A stretch of DNA of 8,820 nucleotides from Mycobacteriaceae bacterium. GTDB taxonomy: Bacteria > Actinomycetota > Actinomycetes > Mycobacteriales > Mycobacteriaceae. The notes under the pieces were generated by a model. The model made no database searches, was not told the DNA's origin, and saw only the letters and a list, made by a program, of their open reading frames with translations. A program made the translations under genes and the position numbers. The stretch covers positions 1 to 8,820 of the forward strand of contig JAFAWC010000427.1 of assembly GCA_019242135.1 (NCBI GenBank). The letters run 5' to 3'. Positions 1 through 8,820 of this stretch are shown in pieces (position 1 is the first letter of the stretch; every line of letters starts with the position of its first letter).

Positions 1-1278
1 CGTCCACACCGAGCCGGACAGGCCGTAGATCGAGTCGTTCGCGATACGGACCGCTTCGTCCTCGGAGTCGTAGGGGATCAGTGCCATCACGGGTCCGAAG
101 ATCTCTTCCTGCGCGACGCGCATGCGGTTGTCGACATCGGCGAGCAGTGCGGGGTTGACGAAGAATCCGCCGTCCAGGCCGTGCGGGCGCCCACCGCCGA
201 TGACCCGGGCGCCCTCTTCGCCGGCGAGGTCGAGATAGCCCTCGACGCGGTCACGCTGTTTCGCCGAGATCAGCGGACCGCAAATCGTCGACGGATCGGT
301 GGGATCGCCGACCGGGATGTGGCCCATCGTGTCAGCCGCGGCGGACACCGCCTCGTCGTAGCGGTCCCGCGGAACCACCAGCCGGGTGGTGATCGCGCAG
401 CCCTGCCCCGCGTGGGTGGCCACCGTGAACGCGGCGACCGCGCACGCGCCGGGAAGGTCGGCGTCGTCGAGCACGATGAACGCCGACTTGCCGCCGAGTT
501 CGAGAAAGACCTTTTTGATCGTCTGCGCCGCGGCGGTCATCACGGCCCGCCCGGTCGCCGTGGACCCAGTGAACGAGACGAGGTCGACGCGGGGGTCCTC
601 CGCGAGCTGGGCACCGAGGCGGTGATCGCTGGAGGTCACCACGTTGACAACGCCGGGCGGAATATCAGTTTTCTCGGCGATGACCCGGCCGACCTCCGCT
701 GCGCACCAGGGGGTGTCGGGCGCCGGCTTGAGCACGACGGTGTTCCCGGCGGCCAGCGCAGGACCGAGTTTGGCGAAGTTGATCTGGTGCGGGAAGTTCC
801 ACGGCGTGATGGCGCCGACGACACCGAACGGCTCTCGCACCACGGTACGCATGGTCTTGATCCCGAGGGGCGCTGCGACGCCGAGACCCGTTGTCCATGA
901 GAACATTTCGGCGGTGTCCGCCGCAAATGCGAGATCTTCGATGGGACCTTCAAGTTGAGCACTCTGAGTCAGCACGACCGGGGCGCCGACCTCGGCGACG
1001 GTGATGTCGCGAAGGGTGTCGATCTCCTCCGCCAGCGCGGCGCGCAACTGGCGCAGGCAGTGCACGCGAAGGCCAACGTCGCGCGACCAATCGGACTCGT
1101 CGAACGCTGCGCGCGCCGCGGCGATCGCGCGATCCATGTCGGTTGCGTCGGCGTCGGCCGCCTGCCCGAGAGGTTGCTCGGTGGCGGGGTTGATCGTGGT
1201 GAACGTGCCACCCTGGGCCGGGCTGAGCTCGCCGTCGATCAACAGCGCGGTCACCTTCGTCGCGGCCGATGCGGTCAT
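1..1278 (-). CDS. Aldehyde dehydrogenase (NAD(P)+-dependent), C-terminus outside window
   Basis: Oxidises an aldehyde to the carboxylic acid with NAD(P)+ in the cytosol. The reading frame is open from an ATG at 1278 to the window edge (426 codons seen); family members are about 480-500 aa, so roughly 60 residues are missing. Visible family motifs are PWNFP at about 159-163 (oxyanion Asn161), KPAP with cofactor Lys184, FTGST at 236-240, ELGGKS with general base Glu260, AGQGC with catalytic Cys294, and EEIFGPV at 391-397. All catalytic residues are therefore present. The start is supported by AGGAG (plus-strand 1286-1290) seven bases upstream. It is divergent from the TetR gene, in the same arrangement as M. 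tuberculosis Rv0768 (aldA) and Rv0767c as I recall them. An operator-like repeat at 1291-1302 lies in its leader, suggesting control by the neighbouring TetR. It probably acts after the alcohol dehydrogenase of the same block (inference); the substrate is unknown. Confidence 0.93.
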   Translation of the reverse strand, partial: MTASAATKVTALLIDGELSPAQGGTFTTINPATEQPLGQAADADATDMDRAIAAARAAFDESDWSRDVGLRVHCLRQLRAALAEEIDTLRDITVAEVGAPVVLTQSAQLEGPIEDLAFAADTAEMFSWTTGLGVAAPLGIKTMRTVVREPFGVVGAITPWNFPHQINFAKLGPALAAGNTVVLKPAPDTPWCAAEVGRVIAEKTDIPPGVVNVVTSSDHRLGAQLAEDPRVDLVSFTGSTATGRAVMTAAAQTIKKVFLELGGKSAFIVLDDADLPGACAVAAFTVATHAGQGCAITTRLVVPRDRYDEAVSAAADTMGHIPVGDPTDPSTICGPLISAKQRDRVEGYLDLAGEEGARVIGGGRPHGLDGGFFVNPALLADVDNRMRVAQEEIFGPVMALIPYDSEDEAVRIANDSIYGLSGSVWT

Positions 1279-1290
1279 GAACAGTCTCCT

Positions 1291-1302
1291 GGACAAGTGT
1301 CT
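1291..1302. promoter_or_regulatory. Operator-like inverted repeat in the aldehyde dehydrogenase leader
   Basis: GGACAAGTGTCT, arms GACA/TGTC around a 2-bp centre. It has the same design as the repeats at 1446-1457 and 8569-8580 (shared pattern GGACAnnTGTCY). It lies just downstream of the predicted minus-strand start point and next to the ribosome site, a position suited to repression. A further GACAC half-site at 1316-1320 overlaps the predicted -10 box. Binding by the adjacent TetR protein is inferred. Confidence 0.5.
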
Positions 1303-1317
1303 GTTTCGATGCTGTTG

Positions 1318-1346
1318 ACACTAGTTCGCGGGACGGGTATTGGCAA
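1318..1346 (-). promoter_or_regulatory. Predicted promoter of the aldehyde dehydrogenase
   Basis: Reading the minus strand, TTGCCA (1346-1341; 5 of 6 to TTGACA) is followed after exactly 17 bp by TAGTGT (1323-1318), which fits the mycobacterial TANNNT -10 pattern. The start point would fall near 1311, giving a leader of about 32 nt with the operator-like repeat and the AGGAG ribosome site. A second AT-rich -10 candidate, TATACT on the minus strand at 1383-1378, has no recognisable -35. Confidence 0.45.
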
Positions 1347-1414
1347 GCGGCGGGGCACCCGTCGCTGCGGTGGTCGAGTATATTCGCAGGCCAGCCGCAA
1401 TATTATCGTGGAGG

Positions 1415-1442
1415 TTGTGCAGTCCACCTGCGGTGCGATAAT
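1415..1442 (+). promoter_or_regulatory. Predicted promoter of the tetR-CYP operon, likely leaderless
   Basis: GATAAT at 1437-1442 is a good -10 box, with TTGTGC at 1415-1420 as a possible -35 (16-bp spacer). The start codon begins at 1452, only nine bases after the -10, and no Shine-Dalgarno sequence precedes it. Transcription would start at or within about three bases of the ATG, so the message is probably leaderless, a common mode in mycobacteria. TATTAT at 1401-1406 is a second -10-like string. Confidence 0.5.
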
Positions 1443-1445
1443 CTT

Positions 1446-1457
1446 GGACACATGTCC
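1446..1457. promoter_or_regulatory. Operator-like inverted repeat over the tetR start codon
   Basis: GGACACATGTCC: perfect 5-bp arms GGACA/TGTCC separated by CA. It contains the ATG of the TetR gene (1452-1454) and covers the predicted start point, the classic place for autorepression. It matches the half-site design at 8569-8586 and 1291-1302. No binding data; the role is inferred from position and recurrence. Confidence 0.6.
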
Positions 1458-2045
1458 AGCGAAGCGGTGCCTGCCGTCACCGACCTCGGGGAGCGCCGGC
1501 GCAATCGCCGCCAGGAGGAAACGATCCGCAAGATACTCGACGCGGCGGTCGAGTTGCTGCGCGAGTCGACGTATTCCGACCTGACGATGCGTGCCGTCGC
1601 CGCCCGGGCCGGGGTGGCGCCCGCCACCGCCTACACCTACTTCTCGTCGAAAAACGCGCTGATCGCGGAGGTCTATCTGCGCCTCGTCCGCGATGTGCCG
1701 GTGTTCACCGACGTCAACCAGACAACACAGCAGCGGGTGACCGCGCAGCTGCGGGAACTGGCGCTGCTCGTCGCCGAGGAGCCGGAACTGGCGGCCGCGG
1801 CCACGACCGCACTGATGGGTGACGAGCCCGCGGTGCGCCACGTGCGCGACAAAATCGGCGCGGAAGTGCGCCGCCGAATCGCGTCGGCACTGGGCCCCGG
1901 CGCGTGGCCGGAGGTCCTCACGACTCTGGAGATGATCTTTTACGGCGCGCTGGTGCAGGCCGGCACCAAATCAGTGTCGTACTACCAGATGGCCGACCGG
2001 CTGGACAGCGTGCTCGCGCTGATCATGGGGAGCGCCGAATGGTGA
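1452..2045 (+). CDS. TetR-family transcriptional regulator, first gene of the CYP operon
   Basis: A 197-aa one-domain regulator. The N-terminal helix-turn-helix covers about residues 24-70 (helix 1 near IRKILDAAVELL; recognition part [15 protein letters not shown] at 53-67), a typical TetR signature. The remaining helical part (about 75-197) is the ligand-binding and dimerisation domain. The ATG at 1452 sits inside an operator-like palindrome, nine bases after a -10 box, so autoregulation and a leaderless start are likely. The stop overlaps the CYP123 start (ATGGTGA, 2039-2045), so the regulator is cotranscribed with the genes it probably controls. The position equals Rv0767c in M. tuberculosis (recalled). 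It is clearly paralogous to the TetR at 7987-8586: [24 protein letters not shown], the RD-I--E-RRR stretch and the YGALV/YTGALV region align without large gaps. The effector is unknown. Confidence 0.93.
   Translation: MSSEAVPAVTDLGERRRNRRQEETIRKILDAAVELLRESTYSDLTMRAVAARAGVAPATAYTYFSSKNALIAEVYLRLVRDVPVFTDVNQTTQQRVTAQLRELALLVAEEPELAAAATTALMGDEPAVRHVRDKIGAEVRRRIASALGPGAWPEVLTTLEMIFYGALVQAGTKSVSYYQMADRLDSVLALIMGSAEW
2027..2032 (+). promoter_or_regulatory. Ribosome binding site that fixes the CYP123 start
   Basis: GGGGAG lies six bases before ATG 2039. It is the only good Shine-Dalgarno near either possible start and argues that translation begins upstream of the tandem repeat, so the repeat is translated. 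Confidence 0.5.
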
Positions 2046-3343
2046 CCGCGCACGCGAGGAGCGAGAAAGGCAGCGCGCACGCGAGGAGCGAAAAAGGCAG
2101 CGCGCACGCGGGGAGCGAGAAAGGCAGCGCGCACGCGGGGGCCTCGGCGACCCCCGTGCTCAACCCCTACGACTACGACTTCCACGAGGATCCGTATCCG
2201 TTTTACCGGCGGCTGCGCGACGAGGCACCGCTGTACCACAACGAAGAGCTTGGGTTCTGGGCGCTATCCCGGCACGCCGACGTGCTGCGGGGATTCCGCA
2301 ACAGCGTGACGCTGTCCAACGCCGAAGGCGTGTCCCTGGACCCCGTATCCCGCGGGCCACACGCCGCCAAGACGATGTCTTTTTTGGCGATGGACGATCC
2401 CGGCCACCTGCGCCTGCGCACACTGGTCTCAAAGGGCTTCACCCCGCGCCGCATCCGCGAACTGGAGCCGCGCGTCACCGAACTCGCGGTGCGGCACCTC
2501 GACACGATGCTGGCGATGGCAGGCTCCGGAACCGTCGACTACGTGGCCGAGTTCGCCGGCAAGCTCCCGATGGACGTCATCTCCGAGCTGATGGGCGTTC
2601 CCGAACCCGACCGCGCCCGCATCCGCGAACTCGCCGACGGAGTGATGCACCGCGAGGACGGCGTGACGGACGTGCCGGCGTCGGCGATCGAGGCATCGAT
2701 CAACCTGATGGTCTATTACAAAAACATGGTCGCCGAGCGGCGCAAGAAGCCCGCCGACGACCTGACATCAGCGCTACTGAACGCCGAGATCGACGGGGAT
2801 CGGCTCACTGATGACGAAATTCTGGGCTTCATGTTCCTGATGGTCATCGCCGGTAACGAGACGACCACCAAACTGCTTGCCAATGCCGCTTTTTGGGGTC
2901 ACAAGAACCCTGACCAACTGACCCCGGTCTACGCGGACCCCGCGCGGGTTCCGCTGTGGGTCGAAGAGACGTTGCGCTACGACACGTCGAGCCAGATCCT
3001 GGCCCGTACCGTTTCGGGGGAACTGACGTTATACGACACCACGATTCCCGTCGGTGACGTGCTGGTCCTGCTTCCGGGTTCGGCTCACCGCGACGAGCGC
3101 GTGTTCGACGACCCGGACTCCTATCTAATCGGTCGCGACATCGGTTCGAAACTTATGAGTTTCGGCAGTGGCGCTCACTTCTGCCTCGGCGCGCACCTGG
3201 CTCGGATGGAAGCTCGGGTGGCCCTGGTCGAACTGTTCAAGCGGATCCGACGCTACGAGGTCGACGAGGCCAACGCCGTACGTGTGCACTCCAGCAACGT
3301 CCGCGGGTTCGCCCGGCTGCCCGTCAGCGTGGAGGTCACCTGA
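2039..3343 (+). CDS. cyp123: Cytochrome P450, CYP123 family, with a repeat-encoded N-terminal extension
   Basis: Heme monooxygenase of 434 aa, soluble and ferredoxin-dependent. Motifs: I-helix AGNETT at 271-276 for oxygen activation, ExxR (Glu310-Arg313, ETLR), and the heme loop FGSGAHFCLG at 375-384 with Cys382 as iron ligand. The body from NPYDYDFHEDPYP onward closely resembles M. tuberculosis CYP123 (Rv0766c, 402 aa, recalled), for example KGFTPRRIRELEP and AEFAGKLPMDVISEL. The first ~35 residues do not: they are three copies of AHA(R/G)SEKGS plus AHAG, encoded by a 27-bp tandem repeat. Start ATG 2039 overlaps the tetR stop and has a GGGGAG ribosome site. An alternative GTG at 2156 would give 395 aa without the repeat but lacks a ribosome site. 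It ends one base into the SDR start (TGATG). The substrate is unknown; the electron donor is probably the ferredoxin at 5530. Confidence 0.94.
   Translation: MVTAHARSEKGSAHARSEKGSAHAGSEKGSAHAGASATPVLNPYDYDFHEDPYPFYRRLRDEAPLYHNEELGFWALSRHADVLRGFRNSVTLSNAEGVSLDPVSRGPHAAKTMSFLAMDDPGHLRLRTLVSKGFTPRRIRELEPRVTELAVRHLDTMLAMAGSGTVDYVAEFAGKLPMDVISELMGVPEPDRARIRELADGVMHREDGVTDVPASAIEASINLMVYYKNMVAERRKKPADDLTSALLNAEIDGDRLTDDEILGFMFLMVIAGNETTTKLLANAAFWGHKNPDQLTPVYADPARVPLWVEETLRYDTSSQILARTVSGELTLYDTTIPVGDVLVLLPGSAHRDERVFDDPDSYLIGRDIGSKLMSFGSGAHFCLGAHLARMEARVALVELFKRIRRYEVDEANAVRVHSSNVRGFARLPVSVEVT
2048..2140 (+). repeat. 27-bp in-frame tandem repeat at the tetR/CYP123 junction
   Basis: Three complete 27-bp units at 2048-2074, 2075-2101 and 2102-2128, followed by the first 12 bases of a fourth (2129-2140). 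Each unit begins GCGCACGCG and ends AAAGGCAGC. Units 1 and 2 differ at one base, and the third replaces AGG with GGG, as does the partial fourth. The repeat is translated as AHARSEKGS, AHARSEKGS, AHAGSEKGS, AHAG. It begins three bases after the upstream stop codon, a location reminiscent of mycobacterial interspersed repetitive units, which also sit at gene junctions; I cannot say it belongs to that family. Copy number is likely to vary between strains. Confidence 0.9.
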
Positions 3344-4166
3344 TGCCGCGGTTCGAGCCGCACCCGAAGCGGCGCCCGGCCATCGTGGCGGGAGCCTCGT
3401 CGGGTATCGGCGCTGCGACGGCCATTGAGCTTGCGGCTCACGGCTTTCCTGTCGCACTGGGGGCCCGCCGCGTGGAGAAATGCCAGGAGCTCGTCGACCA
3501 GATCCGTGCGGACGGCGGCGAGGCGGTCGCGTTGGCGCTTGACGTCACCGATGCCGAGTCGGTCAAGGGTTTCGTGCACCGCGCCACCGAAGAGCTGGGC
3601 GACATCGAGGTCCTGGTTGCCGGGGCCGGCGACACATACTTCGGCCGGCTGCACGAAATCAGCACGGAAAGCTTCGAATCGCAAGTACAGATCCACCTGA
3701 TCGGCGCCAACCGGCTAGCCACCGCGGTGCTACCGGGAATGGTGGAACGGCAGCGCGGTGACCTCATCTTCGTCGGCTCCGACGTCGCGCTGCGACAGCG
3801 CCCGCACATGGGCGCCTATGGCGCCGCCAAGGCCGCGCTAATCGCGATGGTGACTAACCTGCAAATGGAACTCGAGGGCACCGGTGTTCGGGCTTCGATC
3901 GTGCACCCGGGTCCGACGAAGACGAACATGGGCTGGAGCCTGCCCGCCGAGCTCATTGGGCCGGCGCTGGAGGACTGGGCCAAGTGGGGGCAGGCCCGAC
4001 ATGACTACTTCCTGCGGGCCGCCGATCTCGCGCGCGCCATCACCTTCGTCGCCGAAACGCCGCGCGGCGGCTTCGTCGCGAACATGGAACTTCAACCCGA
4101 GGCGCCGCTGGCGAGCGCGCCGAAAGAACGCCAACAGCTCAGGCTTTCAGATGAGGGGGTGCCGTC

Positions 4167-4170
<4 letters not shown>
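3343..4170 (+). CDS. Short-chain dehydrogenase/reductase (SDR)
   Basis: Cytosolic NAD(P)-dependent oxidoreductase of 275 aa, the same length as I recall for M. tuberculosis Rv0765c. Rossmann fold at the N-terminus with glycine motif GASSGIG at 17-23; the GARR at 40-43 at the end of the second strand suggests NADP(H). Catalytic Ser146 (FVGSD), Tyr159 and Lys163 (YGAAK) are present. Two departures from the textbook family: the NNAG motif reads AGAG (93-96), and the position usually held by the tetrad Asn in the VNLxG helix motif appears to be His118 (IHLIG). C-terminal PG motif at 189-190 (VHPGPTKTNM). Start ATG 3343 overlaps the CYP123 stop by one base; the stop overlaps the CYP51 start in ATGA (4167-4170), so all three are translationally coupled. 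It probably oxidises or reduces a hydroxyl/ketone made by the P450s (inference). Confidence 0.93.
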
Positions 4171-5736
<1,566 letters not shown>

Positions 5737-5740
5737 CAGG

Positions 5741-6286
5741 ATGTCCGCCTTACCCCGTGAGCAACTTGAAGACTGGGTCCAACGGTGGCTGGAAGCCAAC
5801 CGGGAAGCCGAACGCACCGGCGACTGGCGACCGTTGGCCGACTTCTACTCCGACGACGCCACCTACGGCTGGAACATCGGGCCGAAGGAGGATGTGATGT
5901 GCGTCGGCGTCGATGAGATCCGCGACATTGCGCTCGGCCAGGAGATGGAGGGCCTGGAGGGGTGGAGGTACCCGTACCAGAAGGTGATCATCGACGACAA
6001 GATCGGCGAGGTCGTCGGGTTCTGGAAGCAGGTCGCCACCGACGCGGACGGTTCGGACCAGGAGGTGTACGGCATCGGCGGCAGCTGGTTTCGGCTGGAC
6101 GCCGATGCCAAGATCACGTGGCAGCGAGACTTTTTCGATTTCGGCCACGTGTCGGCGCTTTACCTGGATCTGATCAAGGCGGGCAAGCTAAGCGCCGGGA
6201 TGCAGAAACGCATCCAGCGCGGCGTGTCGGGCGAGAAGGTGCCCGGCTACTTCCCGCTCGGCAAGTCCCCGGTGCCGATCTGGTAG
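5741..6286 (+). CDS. SnoaL/NTF2-like protein of unknown function
   Basis: A 181-aa protein, the length I recall for Rv0762c at the same place in M. tuberculosis. The opening helix (LEDWVQRWLEANREAERTGD), then WRPLADFYSDDATYGW and the late strands GGSWFRLDADAKITWQRDFFD are typical of the NTF2-like alpha+beta barrel, the fold of ketosteroid isomerases, SnoaL cyclases and limonene epoxide hydrolase. No signal peptide or membrane segment is seen. The C-terminal ~45 residues (from LYLDLIKAGKLSA to the final VPIW) extend past the usual compact barrel of 120-140 aa. Start ATG 5741 follows the ferredoxin stop by seven bases, with AGGAAGAG (5726-5733) as ribosome site. As last gene of the tight operon it may isomerise, hydrate or bind an oxidised product; the reaction is not known. 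Confidence 0.85.
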   Translation: MSALPREQLEDWVQRWLEANREAERTGDWRPLADFYSDDATYGWNIGPKEDVMCVGVDEIRDIALGQEMEGLEGWRYPYQKVIIDDKIGEVVGFWKQVATDADGSDQEVYGIGGSWFRLDADAKITWQRDFFDFGHVSALYLDLIKAGKLSAGMQKRIQRGVSGEKVPGYFPLGKSPVPIW

Positions 6287-6398
6287 CAAGCGTGCTCTTC
6301 TGCCCTTCGCGCGAGCTCTCATCGGCATACCCGGCGTGCGGACGTGTGATCTGGGTAACTTACGCTGTCGCTAAAGTTGTCAATCGAAAGCAGGCAAG
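6287..6398 (+). other. 112-bp gap before the alcohol dehydrogenase, possible internal promoter
   Basis: No gene and no convincing terminator (the best hairpin, AGCA-AGCG-TGCT at 6288-6299, has only four pairs and no T run). TACGCT (6361-6366) and TAAAGT (6372-6377) fit the loose TANNNT -10 pattern but lack a -35. An inverted repeat AACTT (6357-6361) / AAGTT (6374-6378) spans them. GGACGTGTGATC at 6340-6351 matches the operator pattern of this window at 7 of 10 fixed positions. It may allow separate transcription of the downstream genes; weakly supported. Confidence 0.25.
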
Positions 6399-7526
6399 AT
6401 GAAGACCAAAGGCGCTCTCATCTGGGAGTTCAATCAGCCGTGGTCGATCGAGGAGATCGAGATCGGCGACCCCGTCAAAGACGAGGTCAAGATCCAGATG
6501 GAAGCGTCGGGGATGTGCCACTCCGACCACCACCTTGTCACCGGGGGTATCCCGATGGCCGGATTCCCGGTGCTGGGTGGCCACGAGGGGGCCGGGGTCG
6601 TCACCGAGGTCGGTCCGGGTGTCGAGGACGTCGCGCCCGGCGACCACGTCGTGTTGTCCTTCATTCCGTCGTGCGGGCAATGTCCGTCGTGTCAGGCCGG
6701 GCTGCGCAATCTGTGCGATCTCGGTGCCGGCCTGCTGCTCGGGACGGCGATCTCGGATGGCACCTTTCGCATCCAGGCCAGGGGCCAGAACGTTTTCCCG
6801 ATGACGTTGCTGGGCACCTTCTCGCCGTACATGGTGGTGCACAAGAGTTCGGTGGTGAAGATCGACCCGTCCATCCCGTTCGAAGTGGCCTGCCTGGTGG
6901 GGTGTGGCGTCACCACAGGCTACGGGTCGGCGACGCGGTCCGGTGACATCCGGCCAGGCGACGACGTCGCGATCGTCGGGATCGGCGGCGTGGGCATGGC
7001 CGCACTCCAAGGCGCGGTGAACGCCGGCGCGCGACGCATCTTCGCGATCGACCCGGTCGAGTGGAAACGCGATCAGGCACTGAAATTCGGTGCGACACAT
7101 GTATACCCGGACATCGACGCCGCGCTGGCGGGCATCGCCGAGGCGACATATGGGCTGATGGCCAAGTCGGTGATCGTCACCGTCGGCGAACTCAAGGGCC
7201 AAGACATCGACAACTACCTCAACATCACCACTAAGGGCGGGACGTGTGTGCTGACCGCCATCGGCAGCATGCTCGAGAATCAGACGACGCTGAACCTGGC
7301 GATGCTGACGCTGATGCAGAAAAACCTTCAGGGATCGCTGTTCGGCGGCGGCAACCCGCACCACGACATTCCGCTGCTGCTGTCTATGTATAAGGCGGGC
7401 AAACTCAACCTCGACGACATGATCACCCGTCAGTACAAGCTCGAGCAGGTCAACGACGGATACCAGGACATGCTGGAAGGCCGCAACATTCGCGGCGTGA
7501 TCCGCTACACCGACGCCGATCGCTGA
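6399..7526 (+). CDS. adhB: NDMA-dependent-type zinc alcohol dehydrogenase (AdhB-like)
   Basis: Medium-chain zinc alcohol dehydrogenase of 375 aa, the length recalled for M. tuberculosis Rv0761c (adhB). Catalytic zinc ligands: Cys40 (GMCHSD), His62-Glu63 (GGHEGAG) and Cys169 (GCGVTTG). Structural zinc ligands: Cys92, Cys95, Cys98 and Cys106 (CGQCPSCQAGLRNLC). The nucleotide-binding glycine motif GIGGVG is at 194-199, with Asp218 after the second strand pointing to NAD(H). Overall it looks like the actinobacterial NDMA-dependent alcohol dehydrogenases (Rxyl_3153 type). In these the nicotinamide is held tightly and reoxidised by an external acceptor, proposed to be mycofactocin. It probably converts an alcohol made by the P450s to the aldehyde used by the enzyme at 1-1278 (inference). 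The ribosome site before ATG 6399 is weak (AGG at 6392-6394). Confidence 0.93.
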   Translation: MKTKGALIWEFNQPWSIEEIEIGDPVKDEVKIQMEASGMCHSDHHLVTGGIPMAGFPVLGGHEGAGVVTEVGPGVEDVAPGDHVVLSFIPSCGQCPSCQAGLRNLCDLGAGLLLGTAISDGTFRIQARGQNVFPMTLLGTFSPYMVVHKSSVVKIDPSIPFEVACLVGCGVTTGYGSATRSGDIRPGDDVAIVGIGGVGMAALQGAVNAGARRIFAIDPVEWKRDQALKFGATHVYPDIDAALAGIAEATYGLMAKSVIVTVGELKGQDIDNYLNITTKGGTCVLTAIGSMLENQTTLNLAMLTLMQKNLQGSLFGGGNPHHDIPLLLSMYKAGKLNLDDMITRQYKLEQVNDGYQDMLEGRNIRGVIRYTDADR

Positions 7527-7556
7527 TCGCTTGATCCGACCGAGGGAGGCATCCAC

Positions 7557-7979
7557 ATGTCCGACAAGGTAATCGCCGTGACACCCGCGCTGGCCGCATC
7601 GCAGTCGTCGTGGCGCTGTGTTCAGGCGGGCGACCGGGACGGCTGGCTGGCGCTGATGGCCGACGATGTGGTCATCGAGGACCCCATCGGAGAGTCCGTC
7701 ACCAACCCCGACGGTGCGGGCATGCGCGGCAAGGAAGCCGTCGGGAGGTTCTTCGACCAGAACATCGGTCCCAACCAGCTGACAGTCACCTGCGAGGAGA
7801 CATTTCCGTCGAGTTCTCCCCGCGAGATCGCGCACATCTTGGTGCTGCACACCAAGTTTCCGAACGGCTTCGCCAGCACCGTACGCGGTGTCTTCACCTA
7901 CTGCGTGGACGAGGCCGGACTGCTCACGAACTTGCGCGGCTACTGGAATATGGACGCGATGAAGTTCGGCAAGGAGTGA
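7557..7979 (+). CDS. Small ketosteroid-isomerase-like (NTF2-fold) protein
   Basis: A 140-aa single-domain protein strongly resembling M. tuberculosis Rv0760c (recalled; a structurally studied protein with the delta5-3-ketosteroid isomerase fold). Conserved stretches include ASQSSWRCVQAGDRDGWLAL at 14-33, DDVVIEDPIG at 36-45 and EETFPSSSPREIAHILVLH at 80-98. The acidic EDP at 41-43 occupies the region of the catalytic acid in KSI-like folds; I cannot confirm isomerase activity. Rv0760c was reported to bind steroid-like ligands, which would suit a CYP51-linked pathway. Start ATG 7557 has an excellent ribosome site, GAGGGAGG (7542-7549), seven bases away, and follows the alcohol dehydrogenase stop by 30 bp, so the two are probably cotranscribed. 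It ends seven bases before the convergent tetR stop. Confidence 0.92.
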   Translation: MSDKVIAVTPALAASQSSWRCVQAGDRDGWLALMADDVVIEDPIGESVTNPDGAGMRGKEAVGRFFDQNIGPNQLTVTCEETFPSSSPREIAHILVLHTKFPNGFASTVRGVFTYCVDEAGLLTNLRGYWNMDAMKFGKE

Positions 7980-7986
7980 GTGCGCG

Positions 7987-8820
<834 letters not shown>

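Noticed and set aside
181..900. 239-aa plus-strand open frame
   Set aside because: Lies wholly opposite the aldehyde dehydrogenase, whose catalytic motifs are on the minus strand.
955..1584. 209-aa plus-strand open frame running through the divergent promoter region
   Set aside because: Crosses the aldehyde dehydrogenase start, both promoters and the start of tetR; no recognisable domain.
1904..2038. Upstream extension of the CYP123 frame to ATG 1904
   Set aside because: It would overlap tetR by about 140 bp in another frame, and the extension has no P450 character. ATG 2039 has a ribosome site and the usual stop/start overlap.
6288..6299. Possible terminator hairpin after the SnoaL-like gene
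   Set aside because: Four-pair stem and no T run; too weak to call.
7092..7104. Operator-like ACATGT string inside the alcohol dehydrogenase gene
   Set aside because: Only the ACATGT core matches; the outer GG/CC positions do not fit GGACAnnTGTCC, and it is deep in coding sequence.
7553..7565. CATGTCC half-site at the start of the KSI-like gene
   Set aside because: Only one arm matches; the other arm differs, and the ATG-TCC codons explain the string.
6360..7850. 496-aa open frame on the minus strand opposite the alcohol dehydrogenase and KSI-like genes
   Set aside because: It spans two clear plus-strand genes and their spacer, is rich in low-complexity Arg/His/Asp/Val, and shows no family motif; a codon-bias shadow.

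Overview
The window is high-GC actinobacterial DNA and almost certainly comes from a Mycobacterium or a close relative. The CYP51 protein keeps the length (450 aa), the heme-ligand position (Cys394) and long identical stretches of M. tuberculosis CYP51. The gene order matches, as recalled from memory, the M. tuberculosis block Rv0768 to Rv0760c: aldehyde dehydrogenase, divergent TetR regulator, CYP123, SDR, CYP51, 3Fe-4S ferredoxin, SnoaL-like protein, Zn alcohol dehydrogenase, small KSI-like protein. No database search was possible, so family calls rest on motifs and remembered sequences. The right edge differs from M. tuberculosis, where phoR/phoP lie nearby. Here the block is followed by a second TetR gene and a methyltransferase.

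Layout. At 1-1278 (minus) is an aldehyde dehydrogenase whose C-terminus is cut off by the window edge. At 1279-1451 is a divergent control region with a promoter on each strand and an operator-like inverted repeat beside each start. From 1452 to 6286 (plus) runs a tightly packed operon: tetR, CYP123, SDR, CYP51, ferredoxin and an NTF2/SnoaL-like protein, with overlaps or gaps of at most about 10 bp. After a 112-bp gap, 6399-7979 (plus) holds an NDMA-type zinc alcohol dehydrogenase and a small KSI-like protein. At 7987-8586 (minus) a second TetR gene converges on them. At 8659-8820 (plus) is the start of a class I SAM methyltransferase that leaves the window.

How the genes may work together. 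Two P450s share one small ferredoxin, and the block supplies alcohol, aldehyde and short-chain dehydrogenases plus two alpha+beta-barrel (NTF2-fold) proteins. This is the composition expected for stepwise oxidation of a hydrophobic, possibly sterol- or terpenoid-like, substrate (hydroxyl to carbonyl to acid). The physiological substrate of mycobacterial CYP51 is not settled, so this is inference. No ferredoxin reductase is present in the window.

Most notable observations. (1) The two TetR proteins bracketing the block are recognisable paralogues, and each gene start is overlapped by the same inverted repeat, GGACAnnTGTCC; a third copy lies before the aldehyde dehydrogenase. This suggests one shared regulon. 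(2) A 27-bp tandem repeat sits exactly at the tetR/CYP123 junction and is translated as an AHARSEKGS-type repeat, giving this CYP123 an unusual N-terminal tail. (3) The second TetR operator has three abutting half-sites forming two overlapping perfect palindromes across the presumptive start codon.
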